Assembly (NCBI GenBank): GCA_900660155.1 | Contig: CABFPE010000149.1 | Location: forward strand, 182,527 to 217,490 | DNA from: Hofstenia miamia | Taxonomy: Eukaryota; Xenacoelomorpha; Acoela; Hofsteniidae | Direction of reading: 5' to 3' | Length of the DNA stretch: 34,964 bases | Part shown: positions 1 through 9,959 of the stretch, one piece after another | Layout: every line of letters starts with the position of its first letter | Position numbering within the stretch: the first letter of the stretch is position 1 | Program-made: the position numbers and the translations under genes | The notes under the pieces: model-generated | What the model was told of the DNA's origin: nothing | Databases searched by the model: none | The model's input: only the letters and a program-made list of their open reading frames with translations

Positions 1-29
<29 letters not shown>
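1..29. repeat. (TA)n microsatellite at the window start
   Basis: Uninterrupted TA dinucleotides run from the first base. The tract probably continues outside the window. Two further TA tracts flank the Tc1-like element downstream. Confidence 0.95.
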
Positions 30-35
<6 letters not shown>

Positions 36-185
36 TACCTTAGAAAATAGCGCTAAATATTATATAGGATACTAAACTACTAAGGCTGCAAGAATACAAC
101 ATTAATATGAAATTTTTGGGGATTTCTTTGTAATATTTGGCCTTGTCGCTAAAATACTAGCAATAATTACAATAAACACCTGGCT

Positions 186-1190
186 GTGTTAGCAAAAAAG
201 ATAGCAGACGGTCCCACAACATTGAAAAGATTCTTAGAAATTAGGTGGAGCACTTTGTATGACGTTGTTGCAGCAATCAAAAACATATTTTTTGCACTGG
301 TTAACTGCTTCCAGGAAATGAGTGAAAATGTTACTCCAGCAGGCTTTTTACAAAAAATTTACAAATTTGAAAACATCTGCTTGCTGAATTTCTTGAGTCT
401 TGTTTTTAAAAACAAAGAATGTTTTGAGTAAGATTTTACAAGTTAAAAATGCTCAATATTCTTTTGTTAAGGAGAAAATTCATTTTCTGAAAGAAACTTT
501 TGAGGAAATGCGACACAATTTTGAAAATGTTTTTGATGACATTGTGAACACCTCACATGCATTACATGAAAAATTGCCTGAATTTGAAGATTACTGCTCT
601 GGAATCAGAGACTCTCAAAATTTAGTGGAAACTAAGAATATGTGTATTGAGAGCCTAGATACAATTATTGTTCAACTGGGTGAAAGATTCGATGATTTCC
701 TGAAAATTGCTTAAATTTTGACTGTCTCACTAATTTTACTAATGAGAAGTTTGCCTTACTTTTCAATTTCTATAAGGAGGATATTGACATATGTTCTGCA
801 AACTTGGAATGGGAAATTTACAAGGCATTTAAGTCCGAATTTTCAACTAATAATCTTACAACAATTGAGTCTATTCACTCATTCCTTTATGTAAATAAGG
901 TTTTATCATGCATGCCAAATATTCAGATTTTATTAGAAACATTCTTGGTTCTCCCATGCAGTAATGCTAATGCTGAACAAAGATTTAGTAGAATGAACCT
1001 TAATAAGGCTTTTTTGCGCAGTACAATGACTCAATATCGTCTGAACAACCTTGCAATCATGAATATTGAGCGTGAAGTTGCCGCGAAATTTGATAATGAA
1101 ACATGTGTAAAAATATTTCTTGAAAATATAACTCGTCGAATCTATCTTTTTATATTAGTGCTATTTGCTTTGACAATTCACGTCCTCTAG
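186..1190 (+). pseudogene. decayed hAT-family transposase (C-terminal half)
   Basis: Three consecutive plus-strand pieces (186-431, 400-714, 804-1190) in different frames read as one broken protein. The first holds LKRFLEIRWSTLYDVVAAI, which resembles the RW-containing block of ZMYM1/ZBED-like hAT transposases. The last holds VLPCSNANAEQRFSRMNLNK followed by LRSTM and LNNLAIMNIE, the recognisable pattern of the hAT C-terminal dimerisation domain. A frameshift lies near 400-420 and a stop follows LKIA at about 712. No N-terminal BED finger is visible in the window and no hAT termini or TSD were found, so the boundaries are only those of the coding relic. It cannot encode an active transposase in this state. 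A domesticated exon is possible but unlikely given the breaks. Confidence 0.8.
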
Positions 1191-1261
1191 TTACTGAATA
1201 CTATTTATGAGTCAAACTTAGCTCTCTGTTTTGCGCCATGTGAAAAATAGTCTAGCTACGC

Positions 1262-1266
<5 letters not shown>

Positions 1267-1295
<29 letters not shown>
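1267..1295. repeat. (TA)n tract at the left edge of the Tc1-like element
   Basis: A short TA run directly abuts the left terminal inverted repeat at 1296. Tc1/mariner elements insert at TA, so the tract probably is the old target and not a later expansion. Confidence 0.9.
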
Positions 1296-1298
<3 letters not shown>

Positions 1299-2506
1299 TG
1301 TCGGACAGATTAATTCGTCACTACATAAATTTTTTGTCTTTCCTATGTTTTCACGGAAATTTCTACATAGAACATTTCTGAACACGGGTAATATTCCTAT
1401 GTTGTTCTATTATTATAACGCTACTATGTTATCACTTACATTTTACTCATACGGCCTCTAAGGTTAAAGCTTTATTAAACTCTATGCCAAACTCATTCAT
1501 TTGCTTTTATTCTAAATGCCATTTCTTATGTTTTCCAGGTAAGTTATGAAAGATATTTCAATAGCAATTCGTGAGCTAATTTGGGATAAATTCAATCGTT
1601 TAAATTATCCCATCTTGTAAATGGCTTGTGAGGTACATGTTCCTCGTTCCACTGTTACTTCTCTTCCTGTTCTTTCTAAAAAATTGTAACATTAGGGCCC
1701 AAAGGAAAGAACGGTGTAGTGCCTATAAATGCTTAACACCTCAAACGACAGGGCACCTTCGAATCGAATTCCAGAAAATCCCAGGGTTACTGCATCGCAC
1801 TAAATTACCAACTGCAGTAGGAGGAAAAGCTGCCAAAGTTTCTCCTCGGAAAATTCGCAGATATGTACAAAGAGCTGGGTCACGTATCTCACTCTTGCAC
1901 GAATGAAAATATGACTGCAGCTGTGCAAAGTATGAAAGACTCGACTGTAGATGAATGGAAACAATATTTAGGTAATCTTCACTAATGAGTCTGCTGTAGA
2001 TAATGCACTTGCTTGTTCACAATTTGTCCGCCGAACGAAATTTTTAAATTTGCAACTTAGTAATACCAAACATCATCACCCATTTTTTAGTTGCCAACTG
2101 TTTTGGGGAGCAATGTGGTTTGATAGACCTGGGATGTTAGTTCCCAATAATGGTATCATGAATGCAAGCAAGTATATGCAAATTTTAACTAGCGATGCTT
2201 TTCCTTTCTTTAATTCATGCTTCCCCAGCAATGATGGAATGATACAACAAGACAATGCACGATGTCATTCAGCTAGAACCACAAAGACATTTATTCATTA
2301 ACACCATATTGCGTTTCTTGAATGGCCTCCTTTCTCATTTGAACTTTTCCCAATCGAAAACGTGTGGACTATTTTAAAGCAAAAACTTCATACCACCATT
2401 ATGGGTTCAAAACAGAGGCGCACCCAGAGGGGGGAACTGGGAGAACGTCCCCCCCCCTCAACAGAGCAGAGATGCTTCCATTCCTCATGAAATGTTTGCC
2501 TATAAC

Positions 2507-2721
2507 CAGTGGCGTACGCAAGCTGTGGAATGTCCTTCAGTGAATTTTTCAAAATTGCCTTTGACTGGTGAAACAAAAAAGTTTTCGTTAGAAAATATTA
2601 AGAAAGTCCAAATTTAGGTAGTGAAATGCATTTCTTAGTGTCGAATTCATCAATATTTCCCCGCTTTTTGTTACTTACGGCGGAGATATTCCACCGTTGG
2701 AAAACCCTGTGTACGCCCCTA
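2507..2721. mobile_element. 215-bp hAT-type MITE
   Basis: Left end CAGTGGCGTAC; reverse complement of the right end TAGGGGCGTAC, 9 of 11 matching. The flanking octamer CCTATAAC occurs at 2499-2506 and at 2722-2729 without mismatch, a perfect 8-bp TSD. It sits inside the hAT-like insertion 2413-4238 and is therefore the youngest layer of this nest. Confidence 0.85.
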
Positions 2722-2729
2722 CCTATAAC

Positions 2730-4080
2730 AATTATACAACATAATATGTAAATAACTATTGGTTTTACTTTATGTCTGCAAGGGTAGACAATATTAAATT
2801 GATATTGCAATTATTGCAATAATTGCAAATTAATTAACCTATTGAATATTTAAAAAAATCAATTTCCAAATATTTAAGATTCACTTAAATCTTGCTGAAA
2901 TATATAATCAATTCCCGATTCCAGAAGCATTATCATTCTGTCTAGTAAATTTATATAGAATTGGCTGTGGAATGCACTGGATAATTTGATGACCCAAAAA
3001 TATGTAATGCTTCCACAACCCAATTCACCATTTTATGCATATTGAAGGCTTAACATTAACCTTATTTCGCACCATTGTGATATTCTGTTGGACACCTCAC
3101 CTTATCATGCCAAACCTAAAGAAATTGCCATTAGCAATTATGATTAGTGGCTATATTTAACTTTTGATTTTGTAGAACAGTTTCTTCTTACTGCTAACAG
3201 ATGTATGAACCACAGGTAACCCTTTTTGTTATCTCTCAATTATGATTTTTCTTTGAAAATTTTTTTATGTGTTATACATTGATTTTTATTAATACCAAAC
3301 TAGTTAACTTACTATGATTTTTGATATAATATTTTTATTCTAATTATTGCCAAAAGTTGGCAATATTGTGAATAATATAACAATATGCTATTAATAATTC
3401 AAACTATGGCAAGTTGCAAAATATAGCTAAAGGTATTTTGTGTCAGCTTAATACGAAATGATCCCCAATCCTGTGCATTGTTCTGTTATCAGGAGTTGAA
3501 GTCAGAGATAGACTTGCGCTGGTCTGGGGTTGGACTAAGCATTTGAAAAAGATGGGCTAAAATTGAACAAATAAACTACAGTTTTAGTGAATGCTATATA
3601 ATTTTTTAACGTTTTGAAATTGTATATTAGTATCATATACTCTTGAAGAACTGAATTTAGAATTTCCAATTCAATGCCCAGATTTTATTGATGGTTTCTA
3701 TTCTAAAATACCTTACTTTGATATAGCAAGCCGCAAAATTGTAGAAAACTTCTTAAAAAATCTCATGAAAATATGCCGAATCGGAATTAAGTGGGTTGGA
3801 GCGGATTCAGGCTGAGCAGGGATTGGCCTAAATTTTCTGATAAGATTTATTAAAGTCTAAGAAGTAAGACATTTCTAGAAATCACTCTACTACAAAATTA
3901 AAGAAGTGTTTCCTATTCAAATTGGAACAGTTAACAGTGCATCAGCCTGTATTCAAAACTCGCTTCACCCACAATAAATGTTGCATTAGTGAGGTGTAGG
4001 GAGAAATAATTCATTATTAGTAATTGATAACATAAACATTTATAATGCTTGTTCCGTTTGTTAGGCTAAAATGAAATATA
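2730..4080. other. AT-rich interior of the hAT-like insertion, nothing recognised
   Basis: No coding similarity, RNA gene or further inverted ends were found on either strand. Confidence 0.5.
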
Positions 4081-4145
4081 TACAATATATATGAATATAT
4101 ATATATATATACAATATATATGAATATATATATATATACATATAC

Positions 4146-4194
<49 letters not shown>
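4081..4194. repeat. TA/CATA microsatellite
   Basis: Mixed TA and CATA/TACA repeats, with a near-duplicate ACAATATATATGAATATATA unit at the start. The long tyrosine/isoleucine reading frame over it on the minus strand is a by-product of the repeat. Confidence 0.9.
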
Positions 4195-4198
<4 letters not shown>

Positions 4199-4684
4199 AT
4201 AGTTCCCCTCCTCATAGAAAAAGCTGGGTGCACCCCTGGTTCCAAGCATAAACTTATTCATTGTTGTCAAAAAATTTGGAATGATAATGAGTCCATAAAA
4301 AAGCACTGTCAAACTTTGATAGAATCTTTGCCAAAAAAATTAGAAACTTAATTGATGCTCGTGGAAAAACAAATCAAATATTAAAAATTTTGCTTCTAGA
4401 GAATAGATTTTTAGTTATTGAAATATAATAAAAAAATAACTGTATTTATATTGCACTAAGTATTGTTAGATAATAGCTCATTGAAGCAATGTGACGAATA
4501 AATGTGTCCGCATTTACAAAACAAAAAATTTCATGTATATCCAAAATTTTATTATAAATGTGTATTACTTTTTTAAGAATTGCTCTTGATTTAAGGTGAA
4601 TTTTATTAATACATACATGGGTACGAGCTTGAATACTTAAAGTATGGAAATTTTAGAAATAATGACGAATTAATATGTCCGACA

Positions 4685-4687
<3 letters not shown>

Positions 4688-4738
<51 letters not shown>
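4688..4738. repeat. (TA)n tract at the right edge of the Tc1-like element
   Basis: About 50 bases of pure TA directly follow the right terminal inverted repeat, mirroring the tract at 1267-1295. Confidence 0.95.
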
Positions 4739-4741
<3 letters not shown>

Positions 4742-4747
4742 CCGCAA

Positions 4748-4825
4748 TTTGTACTATGGACACTGTACAAAGCGACGCTTATTGCGTAGTTTTCACAGCG
4801 CTTTGTACAAATCCCATAGTACAAA
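4748..4825. repeat. 27-bp-arm inverted repeat (hairpin)
   Basis: The arm 4748-4774 (TTTGTACTATGG...TGTACAAAGCG) is the reverse complement of 4799-4825 at 23 of 27 positions, with the four mismatches clustered mid-arm and a loop of about 24 bases. It lies directly beyond the TA tract. No transposon TSD was found around it, and it does not resemble a known RNA. Confidence 0.7.
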
Positions 4826-5515
4826 GCGCGGTTAGGTTATTTTCTGGCTAATGAGAAAAGATTTGGCAAAATCGTTAATTGTTTATGCATTGGGATATCA
4901 ATATGCACATTTAGGTAAAATATAATTTGAGGCGTAGCCCAAAAGTTTTCTATAGCCCTGTGAATTTTTGAAAAACTCAAATTTGCAATAACCGTTGTAT
5001 GTACAACATGACTTATCAGCACTGTTTTTATAGTTTAATTTCATTTGTTTTTTGTATATTTTACCGTGCTTGTGGAAGTATAAGATGTTCAAACGAATTA
5101 TGAAATCAATATTCAGAACTAAGAGTGATTGATAGAATTGTTAAAGTTTGAACAGGTACTACCAGGAATTTGTACGTCAATATGCAATTGCAATATCTAA
5201 GCATGTTTATTTGTGCTTTTATATATGAGAATATGTAAATAGGGCTTGAGGATACTAGAAGAGTTCGCTTTGTAGGGGATCATGAACATCATCACTAAAA
5301 GCAGTCTGCAGCCTAAATCGACTTAGTGTAGATATATGGAGCATTGAGTAAACAAGATAATCACTTTGCTTCTCATTTTACCATGTAATACAATTTGATA
5401 AGCTTATTAGAAAGTTCTTTGTTATTAGAGTATTTGTTACATTATAATTTTATATGGGAGCTCAAACAATTATATTTTGACAATTATTGAGCTAGAAAAT
5501 AATAGGCCTATATAG
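4826..5515. other. Intergenic, nothing recognised
   Basis: AT-rich sequence with only short chance reading frames on both strands. Confidence 0.5.
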
Positions 5516-5581
5516 AGACAGCACTGGTTAAGGACGATGTCATCTCCTCTAAAGTAGACGAAAATGAAAAAATGCCTTCAG
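5516..5581 (+). CDS. candidate 5' coding exon of the helicase gene (speculative)
   Basis: After a possible acceptor TATAG at 5511-5515, the frame reads ALVKDDVISSKVDENEKMPS and ends at a GT donor (5582) with one base left over. That is the phase needed by the acceptor at 6560. The piece is acidic, polar and stop-free, and would supply sequence upstream of the zinc finger. It is short and has no homology evidence. An assembly gap (N at 5611) lies 30 bases downstream, so the true first exons may be missing or displaced. Confidence 0.25.
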
Positions 5582-5611
5582 GTTAACCAGGACCGGGGTG
5601 CTGTGTTAAGN

Positions 5612-5887
5612 GAAACTAATTTATATTACTTTTTTAACAGCTTTATTTAACTTGACTTGAAAACTTTGACAGCTTAGTGCATACATAATTTATATAATTA
5701 CTCAACTTACTTATAGCAATGATCTCAAACTGTTATGATAGAATTATGCACAATAATCAATAATATTATCGAACTATAGTTGTATAATTATGCATGTATC
5801 TAGTAATATTTTACAAGAGATGCAATTCATTTCAAAGAAAAGTATATGCAACTATATGCGAAAACATTTATGCAACAGATACATACA

Positions 5888-5919
<32 letters not shown>

Positions 5920-6560
5920 TCTTTATTTTTCCTAAACATTCATTGAAAATTATATCAACTTGATTGTCAAGATTGGTAAATGTATAAAAATAGATAACAA
6001 TTATTCAATTCCTCACAAAGTATTATACACTAATTGCATAATACTTATTATTAGATATTTGAAGTGTAGTATAGTTAAATTTTGTTAACAGACATTTTAA
6101 ATAAGTAATAAAAGCATCTGTTGAAGGATTTTTAGCAAACTTGGTTTAAAACTTTCAGAAACTAGCTATTTTTGATTTCAAGAATATTAGTGATTCTGTA
6201 TAGTAAATACAAATATGAAACAGTTGGAAATCAAATAAACTTTCCGCTTCTCAAAGACTAAACGAATTAATTATAATTTTATCATTTTACTCTTGGTATA
6301 CTCTAGAAAAGATAAAAAATTATTTCTTTGTATGAAGAGCCTAAAATTGGTTAAATTCAGCTTGCTAAGAACAGATCTATTAACCATAAATATATATGTA
6401 CATGTACCTTACTCAATATTAGTAGTGGTTTTGTCACAGCTAAAATATTCTTAGCTTATATACATGCTACATTGCTTTGACTAATTACCAGGGTAGATAT
6501 TGCTGTAATTTTGTGTCTCCATACGAAGCATTAGTTTGAGGTTATCTATTGTATGTTTAG
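5612..6560. other. Presumed 5' intron or upstream region, AT-rich
   Basis: Contains a short TA tract at about 5886-5914 and nothing else recognisable. It ends in the acceptor GTATGTTTAG of the first confident helicase exon. Confidence 0.45.
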
Positions 6561-6821
6561 AACTAGAAGGCAAAAAATTATCATACTGTAAACCATGCAA
6601 TACATCGCTAACATCAATAAAACATGCAAAATCACATTACAAAGGACGAATGCACTGCAAAAGAGCACTGAAATACAAAACGATCCCCGAAATCCCAATA
6701 AAAATTCTGGAAGTTTCTATGGACGACTTAAACTTCCGAACAAAACCGAGACCATATCAGATCGAGCTTTACAAAAAGATAATGAAGGAAAAAGGTGCCA
6801 CAATTTGCTACCTGCCAACAG
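6561..6821 (+). CDS. helicase exon A: U1/matrin-type zinc finger and start of helicase domain
   Basis: The exon begins after the acceptor GTATGTTTAG (ends 6560) with two bases of a split codon. It encodes LSYCKPCNTSLT followed by HAKSHYKGRMH, a C-x2-C-x12-H-x5-H finger of the U1/matrin/JAZ type, a class often found in double-stranded-RNA-binding proteins. Near its end FRTKPRPYQIELYKKIM matches the N-terminal RPYQ-x-E block of Dicer and RIG-I-like helicases, and CYLPT opens the Walker A loop. The donor is CAG|GTATAACC at 6822; the leftover G completes the first Walker A glycine with exon B. There is no convincing initiator ATG, so the protein very likely starts in an upstream exon. Confidence 0.8.
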
Positions 6822-8589
6822 GTATAACCGTTATATAAATTGCATCCTAACAAAAGTATTCATTTAAAATGAAATCTGTAGGATTACCGCAAACTTCAAT
6901 TTTAATGGTTTATATTTATAAGTTACAACTGGGAGAATTCTTTAACAATCATTGCAATACCATTTCCATTACAAGAGACAACTACTGTATGTTCAAGAAG
7001 TACTAATGCATTTTAGATGAATTTTATTATTTAGCTTATTCTAGATACAATGTTTAAAAGTTCCCAAAATTATAGGAAAATTTTCTTAAGCATTGCTAAA
7101 TATTTAAATGAAAATGAGCAAATGGCAAGTTGGTAGCGCTAATTTTGTTAAAATTGTGAAACTCTACCATTTTATCAAATATAGTAAATGCAGTCGTTCC
7201 AGTAAATTTAGAGATGTCCAAAACAGTTTTTCAACAATATTTTTTAATGTAAAGTTAATTTTTGCTGTTCTTCATATTTTAGAATAGATGATTGTTATTT
7301 ATAAATGATAAAATGAATTATTACAAATGCTTAAAAATCGTAAAAAAAACTTATTAAAATTTCCTTTGTTAGTTTGGATTTTAATAAACAAAATGACATT
7401 TGCAATTTTATTTGTAGCATCAAATATTCCAAAGTGTTTGTCCAATTCATGGAAATAATTGTTTTTCAATTGCAATGTCCACTCGAACGGACAGTAAGAA
7501 ATATTCGAAGTCGCCATTTTCAAGACAGTTCCTAGAAGCACTCAACTGTCTTTCACTTGAACGTTCTTATGTAAGCTCTACATTACGAATGTCACCGTTA
7601 TTTGTTCGCAAAAAAATTATTTGTTATTATATAAAATATTATTCATTATTTGCCAAAAAACACTCTCACAATAAAGTAATTCAAATGTGAAAAATTTCAT
7701 AAAATTTTTTTTGATTTTGTTGAACTCCTAAATATTTTTTTGTATTGCTCACAAACAATGATACTAATACCTATTTAAGAGAAGAATGTATACAAAAATT
7801 TCGATAAATTAATTTTATAAACATTGCTTATTTATTTGCTATTTAACTAATGGTACAAGCAGGGTTCTATACCTATTTTATAATATTTTTCTTTTAAAGT
7901 CTTTAATTGAAATTTATTTGTGGTTAATTTTAATATCACCTAAATAAGTTATGCAAACATATTTGTTTTCAATATTCTGTAAAATTATGAAAAATATGTA
8001 AAATGCTGTTTATAATCTTAGCCATATTTTTAATAATGACGTGTTTTGTTAGGCTATAAAAGTATATTTCACCCTATTGGGCTTGGGATTTTCTTGAGAA
8101 TTCTTAGTCATGTGAATAATACTCCCTTATCTAACTTCAAGTTGGATTATGACATTAAAACAAAATTTTGCACAAAAACACTTCAAATCATCGCTATCAA
8201 CTTCAGTGACCGCGGACGTGTTGAGGCCTCTTACCGAACTGCCTCACTTTGTCTTTAGTAGAAATGATTGTTTTTAGAAGAAATGATATAAAGAAAACTT
8301 TTTCCTTTCTGCTTGTCATTTTACTTTTTTGATGATGAAAAGACAAATCGTCTGACAAGCAATCTGAACCGTGAAGGGTTTCTTGTGAAGTTGGGACACC
8401 TTGCAGCACAAACTGTTGCACATTCTATTCAAAACCAAGAGAATCCGAGGTCATTTTGTCCTCTCAGAAGCTGAAATCAGTATTATTGTTGAGAAATGGA
8501 AGTATCATTGCCATTGCAGAAAAAACCATTCGTAGAACTTTGCACAACATGGTTTTGAACGCCACACTGCTATTTTCATTTTGTGTTTC
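6822..8589. other. First part of the 6.8-kb helicase intron, nothing recognised
   Basis: AT-rich sequence. A block at 8320-8460 reads for about 45 codons on the plus strand without a stop (DDEKTNRLTSNLNREGF...), possibly an upstream part of the hAT relic that follows, but I cannot name it. Confidence 0.4.
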
Positions 8590-9235
8590 CGAAATCTTTT
8601 AAAATATGTTGTGCAGACTCTTTATCGCATGGCCGAATGGCAAACAACGGATTCAAGAAACACTGCTTTTTAATTAATTACCTCAATTGAATAGTCCGAA
8701 TTTGTTCTAGAAATCATAGCTCTGGATCTTGTATGCGCATTATGTTACCTACCACACGACAAATTCAAAATGGAGGTTTGGACCTAGAAGAAGCTATGAA
8801 AGGTATTCTATTTAAGATAAATGAGATCAAGTGACAAGTTTCAAAAATTGTTTGATGAAATGACACAAATTTCTAAAACTTTGGATACTGTTTTAGAAAA
8901 ACCGAGAATTCCAAAAGATTAATACATCATACCACAAATGGAGGAAGTGAATTAACTGTTGAAGACTACTATAGAATATAAATATATTATCCTTCAATAT
9001 ATGCGGTTTTCAATGATTTAGAACTACGATTCGGGTCTCAAAAAGCAGCAAATTTTTGTCGATTTGTTCCTGTTTCTTTATCAGAAAAAAAATGACTTTG
9101 TATGAGAATAGTTAAACGAAGTTGGTGAAATTCATGCACATTTGCTACGAGATCATGCTTCGGCATTGGAGTGGGAAAAAAGGCATTGGCATAAAATGTG
9201 GATGAAGGTGCCTATCGAGGATCGGCATACCTCAT
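8590..9235 (+). pseudogene. hAT-family transposase relic in the helicase intron
   Basis: Plus-strand pieces in shifting frames read TTRQIQNGGLDLEEAMKGI (about 8750-8808), then KFQKLFDEMTQISKTLDTVL and KPRIPK, then GGSELTVEDYYRI, then YPSIYAVFNDLELRFGSQKA, and finally HASALEWEKRHWHKMW. The order (Q-x-x-x-LDL-x-x-A, PR, YYR, YP-x-x-D/Y...L-x-x-RF, W-x-x-x-W) is that of the RNase H-fold and C-terminal part of hAT transposases of the P52rIPK/ZMYM type. At least three frameshifts or stops are present, so it is dead. It is unrelated in detail to the relic at 186-1190. No flanking TIRs were found. Confidence 0.6.
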
Positions 9236-9333
9236 AGCTAACTAATTCCTCTTTTTCTGTATACTTCGACAAAAGCGACTAAAACTGAAGTCTTTTCTCT
9301 TTGGCCACTGGCGCTTCTGCTTGCTGTGCATCT

Positions 9334-9801
9334 TCACGTCGTTTTTTTTCCAGTAACAACCTCAGTTTGTTTGGAATTCATAGCCAAGAATAGTTGCGAA
9401 TCACAGGTTGTTTCGATCAACCTTGCTGGTAAATCTGAAAAAAATAGAGACTTCTTTGATAATGAACGTTCTACTGCTGCCTCATACACCACGCAATAAC
9501 TGAGAGAAATAGCAAATCGTCCTAGCTCCACCTATTCTGCCATTTTCCCTGAACACTACTGAATAAATTTGGTATTCATGTAGTCATCACTCAGCGTTCT
9601 TCCAACAAAGTTTCCAATTGAAGATATGAAGTTGTTTACATCGGGGTTCTCTTCACGGCGTTTAGCCCAGTCTAAGAAACGCATCCTTAGCATGAGCACA
9701 CCATCAGATCTTTCATCTTCGGTTAACTCTTTGTGTTGGTTAATCGCTGGATGGAGCATATTTAAACACTTATATAGATCCAAACGGAAATTACGTGACA
9801 A
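9334..9801 (-). CDS. unrecognised minus-strand coding-like region in two pieces
   Basis: Two minus-strand frames, 9801-9556 (81 codons) and 9531-9334 (65 codons), are in the same frame and are separated only by two stops between 9556 and 9531. The first contains LDLYKCLNMLHPAINQHKEL and is charged and helical. The second contains ELGRFAISLSYCVVYEAAVE and ends TEVVTGKKTT. Composition looks protein-like. I do not recognise the family. Lying beside a hAT relic in an intron, it is more likely a decayed mobile-element gene than a host exon. Confidence 0.35.
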
Positions 9802-9959
9802 CCGCTTCTTCAGGATTTCGCTACGTTATCATAATGCCTGATGTCACAACTGAACTTTAATAGTGCATGAAAACAAACATCCAACCAAATTTCAACTAGA
9901 AACAGCTGCTACCGCGTGCAAATATTAACACAACAGCACGATTACTACAGGTTACATTC

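Larger units (their letters stand above)
2413..4238. mobile_element. hAT-like non-autonomous element inserted in the Tc1 transposase
   Basis: The left end starts CAGAGGCGCACCCAG. The reverse complement of the right end starts CAGGGGTGCACCCAG, 13 of 15 matching. Both arms carry GGGGAACT a little further in. Flanking octamers are GTTCAAAA (2405-2412) and GTTCCAAG (4239-4246), 6 of 8 identical, as expected for an old hAT 8-bp TSD. The insertion interrupts the Tc1 reading frame exactly at these points, which supports the borders independently. No transposase is visible inside. The interior holds a 215-bp MITE and a TA/CATA-rich tract. Confidence 0.75.
1546..4428 (+). pseudogene. Tc1-like DDE transposase, frameshifted and split by an insertion
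   Basis: An ATG at 1546 opens a short piece (ISIAIRELIWDKFN, then PRSTVTS after a stop), like the helix-turn-helix region of Tc1 transposases. Around 1985 the expected FSDES block reads FTNES, so the first catalytic Asp is Asn. The block 2050-2301 contains FWGAMWF, then QQDNARCHSA with the second catalytic Asp, and after a stop at 2299 continues as FLEWPPFSFELFPIENVW, the WPP...NPIENVW block holding the third acidic residue. Coding similarity stops at about 2412 and resumes at 4239 with HCCQKIWND and LIESLPKKLET, the usual C-terminal block, before a last frameshift near 4347 and a stop at 4426. The gene is dead: at least four frame breaks plus a 1.8-kb insertion. Confidence 0.85.
1296..4687 (+). 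mobile_element. Tc1/mariner-like element with terminal inverted repeats, broken by nested insertions
   Basis: The left end begins GAGTGTCGGACAGATTAATT. The reverse complement of the right end (4659-4687) begins CAGTGTCGGACATATTAATT, and about 28 of the first 30 positions pair. TA microsatellite abuts both ends, as expected for TA-targeted Tc1 elements. Between the ends lies a broken Tc1 transposase (1546-4428). The span of 3.39 kb is roughly twice a normal Tc1 because a hAT-like insertion occupies 2413-4238; removing it leaves about 1.57 kb, a normal size. Confidence 0.85.

Noticed and set aside
4061..4312. Minus-strand frame with a Tyr/Ile run resembling a membrane protein
   Set aside because: The run is the TA/CATA microsatellite; the ends fall in the Tc1 C-terminus and hAT-like terminus.
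4606..4824. Minus-strand frame across the TA tract
   Set aside because: It spans a microsatellite and the hairpin; no coding pattern remains outside the repeat.
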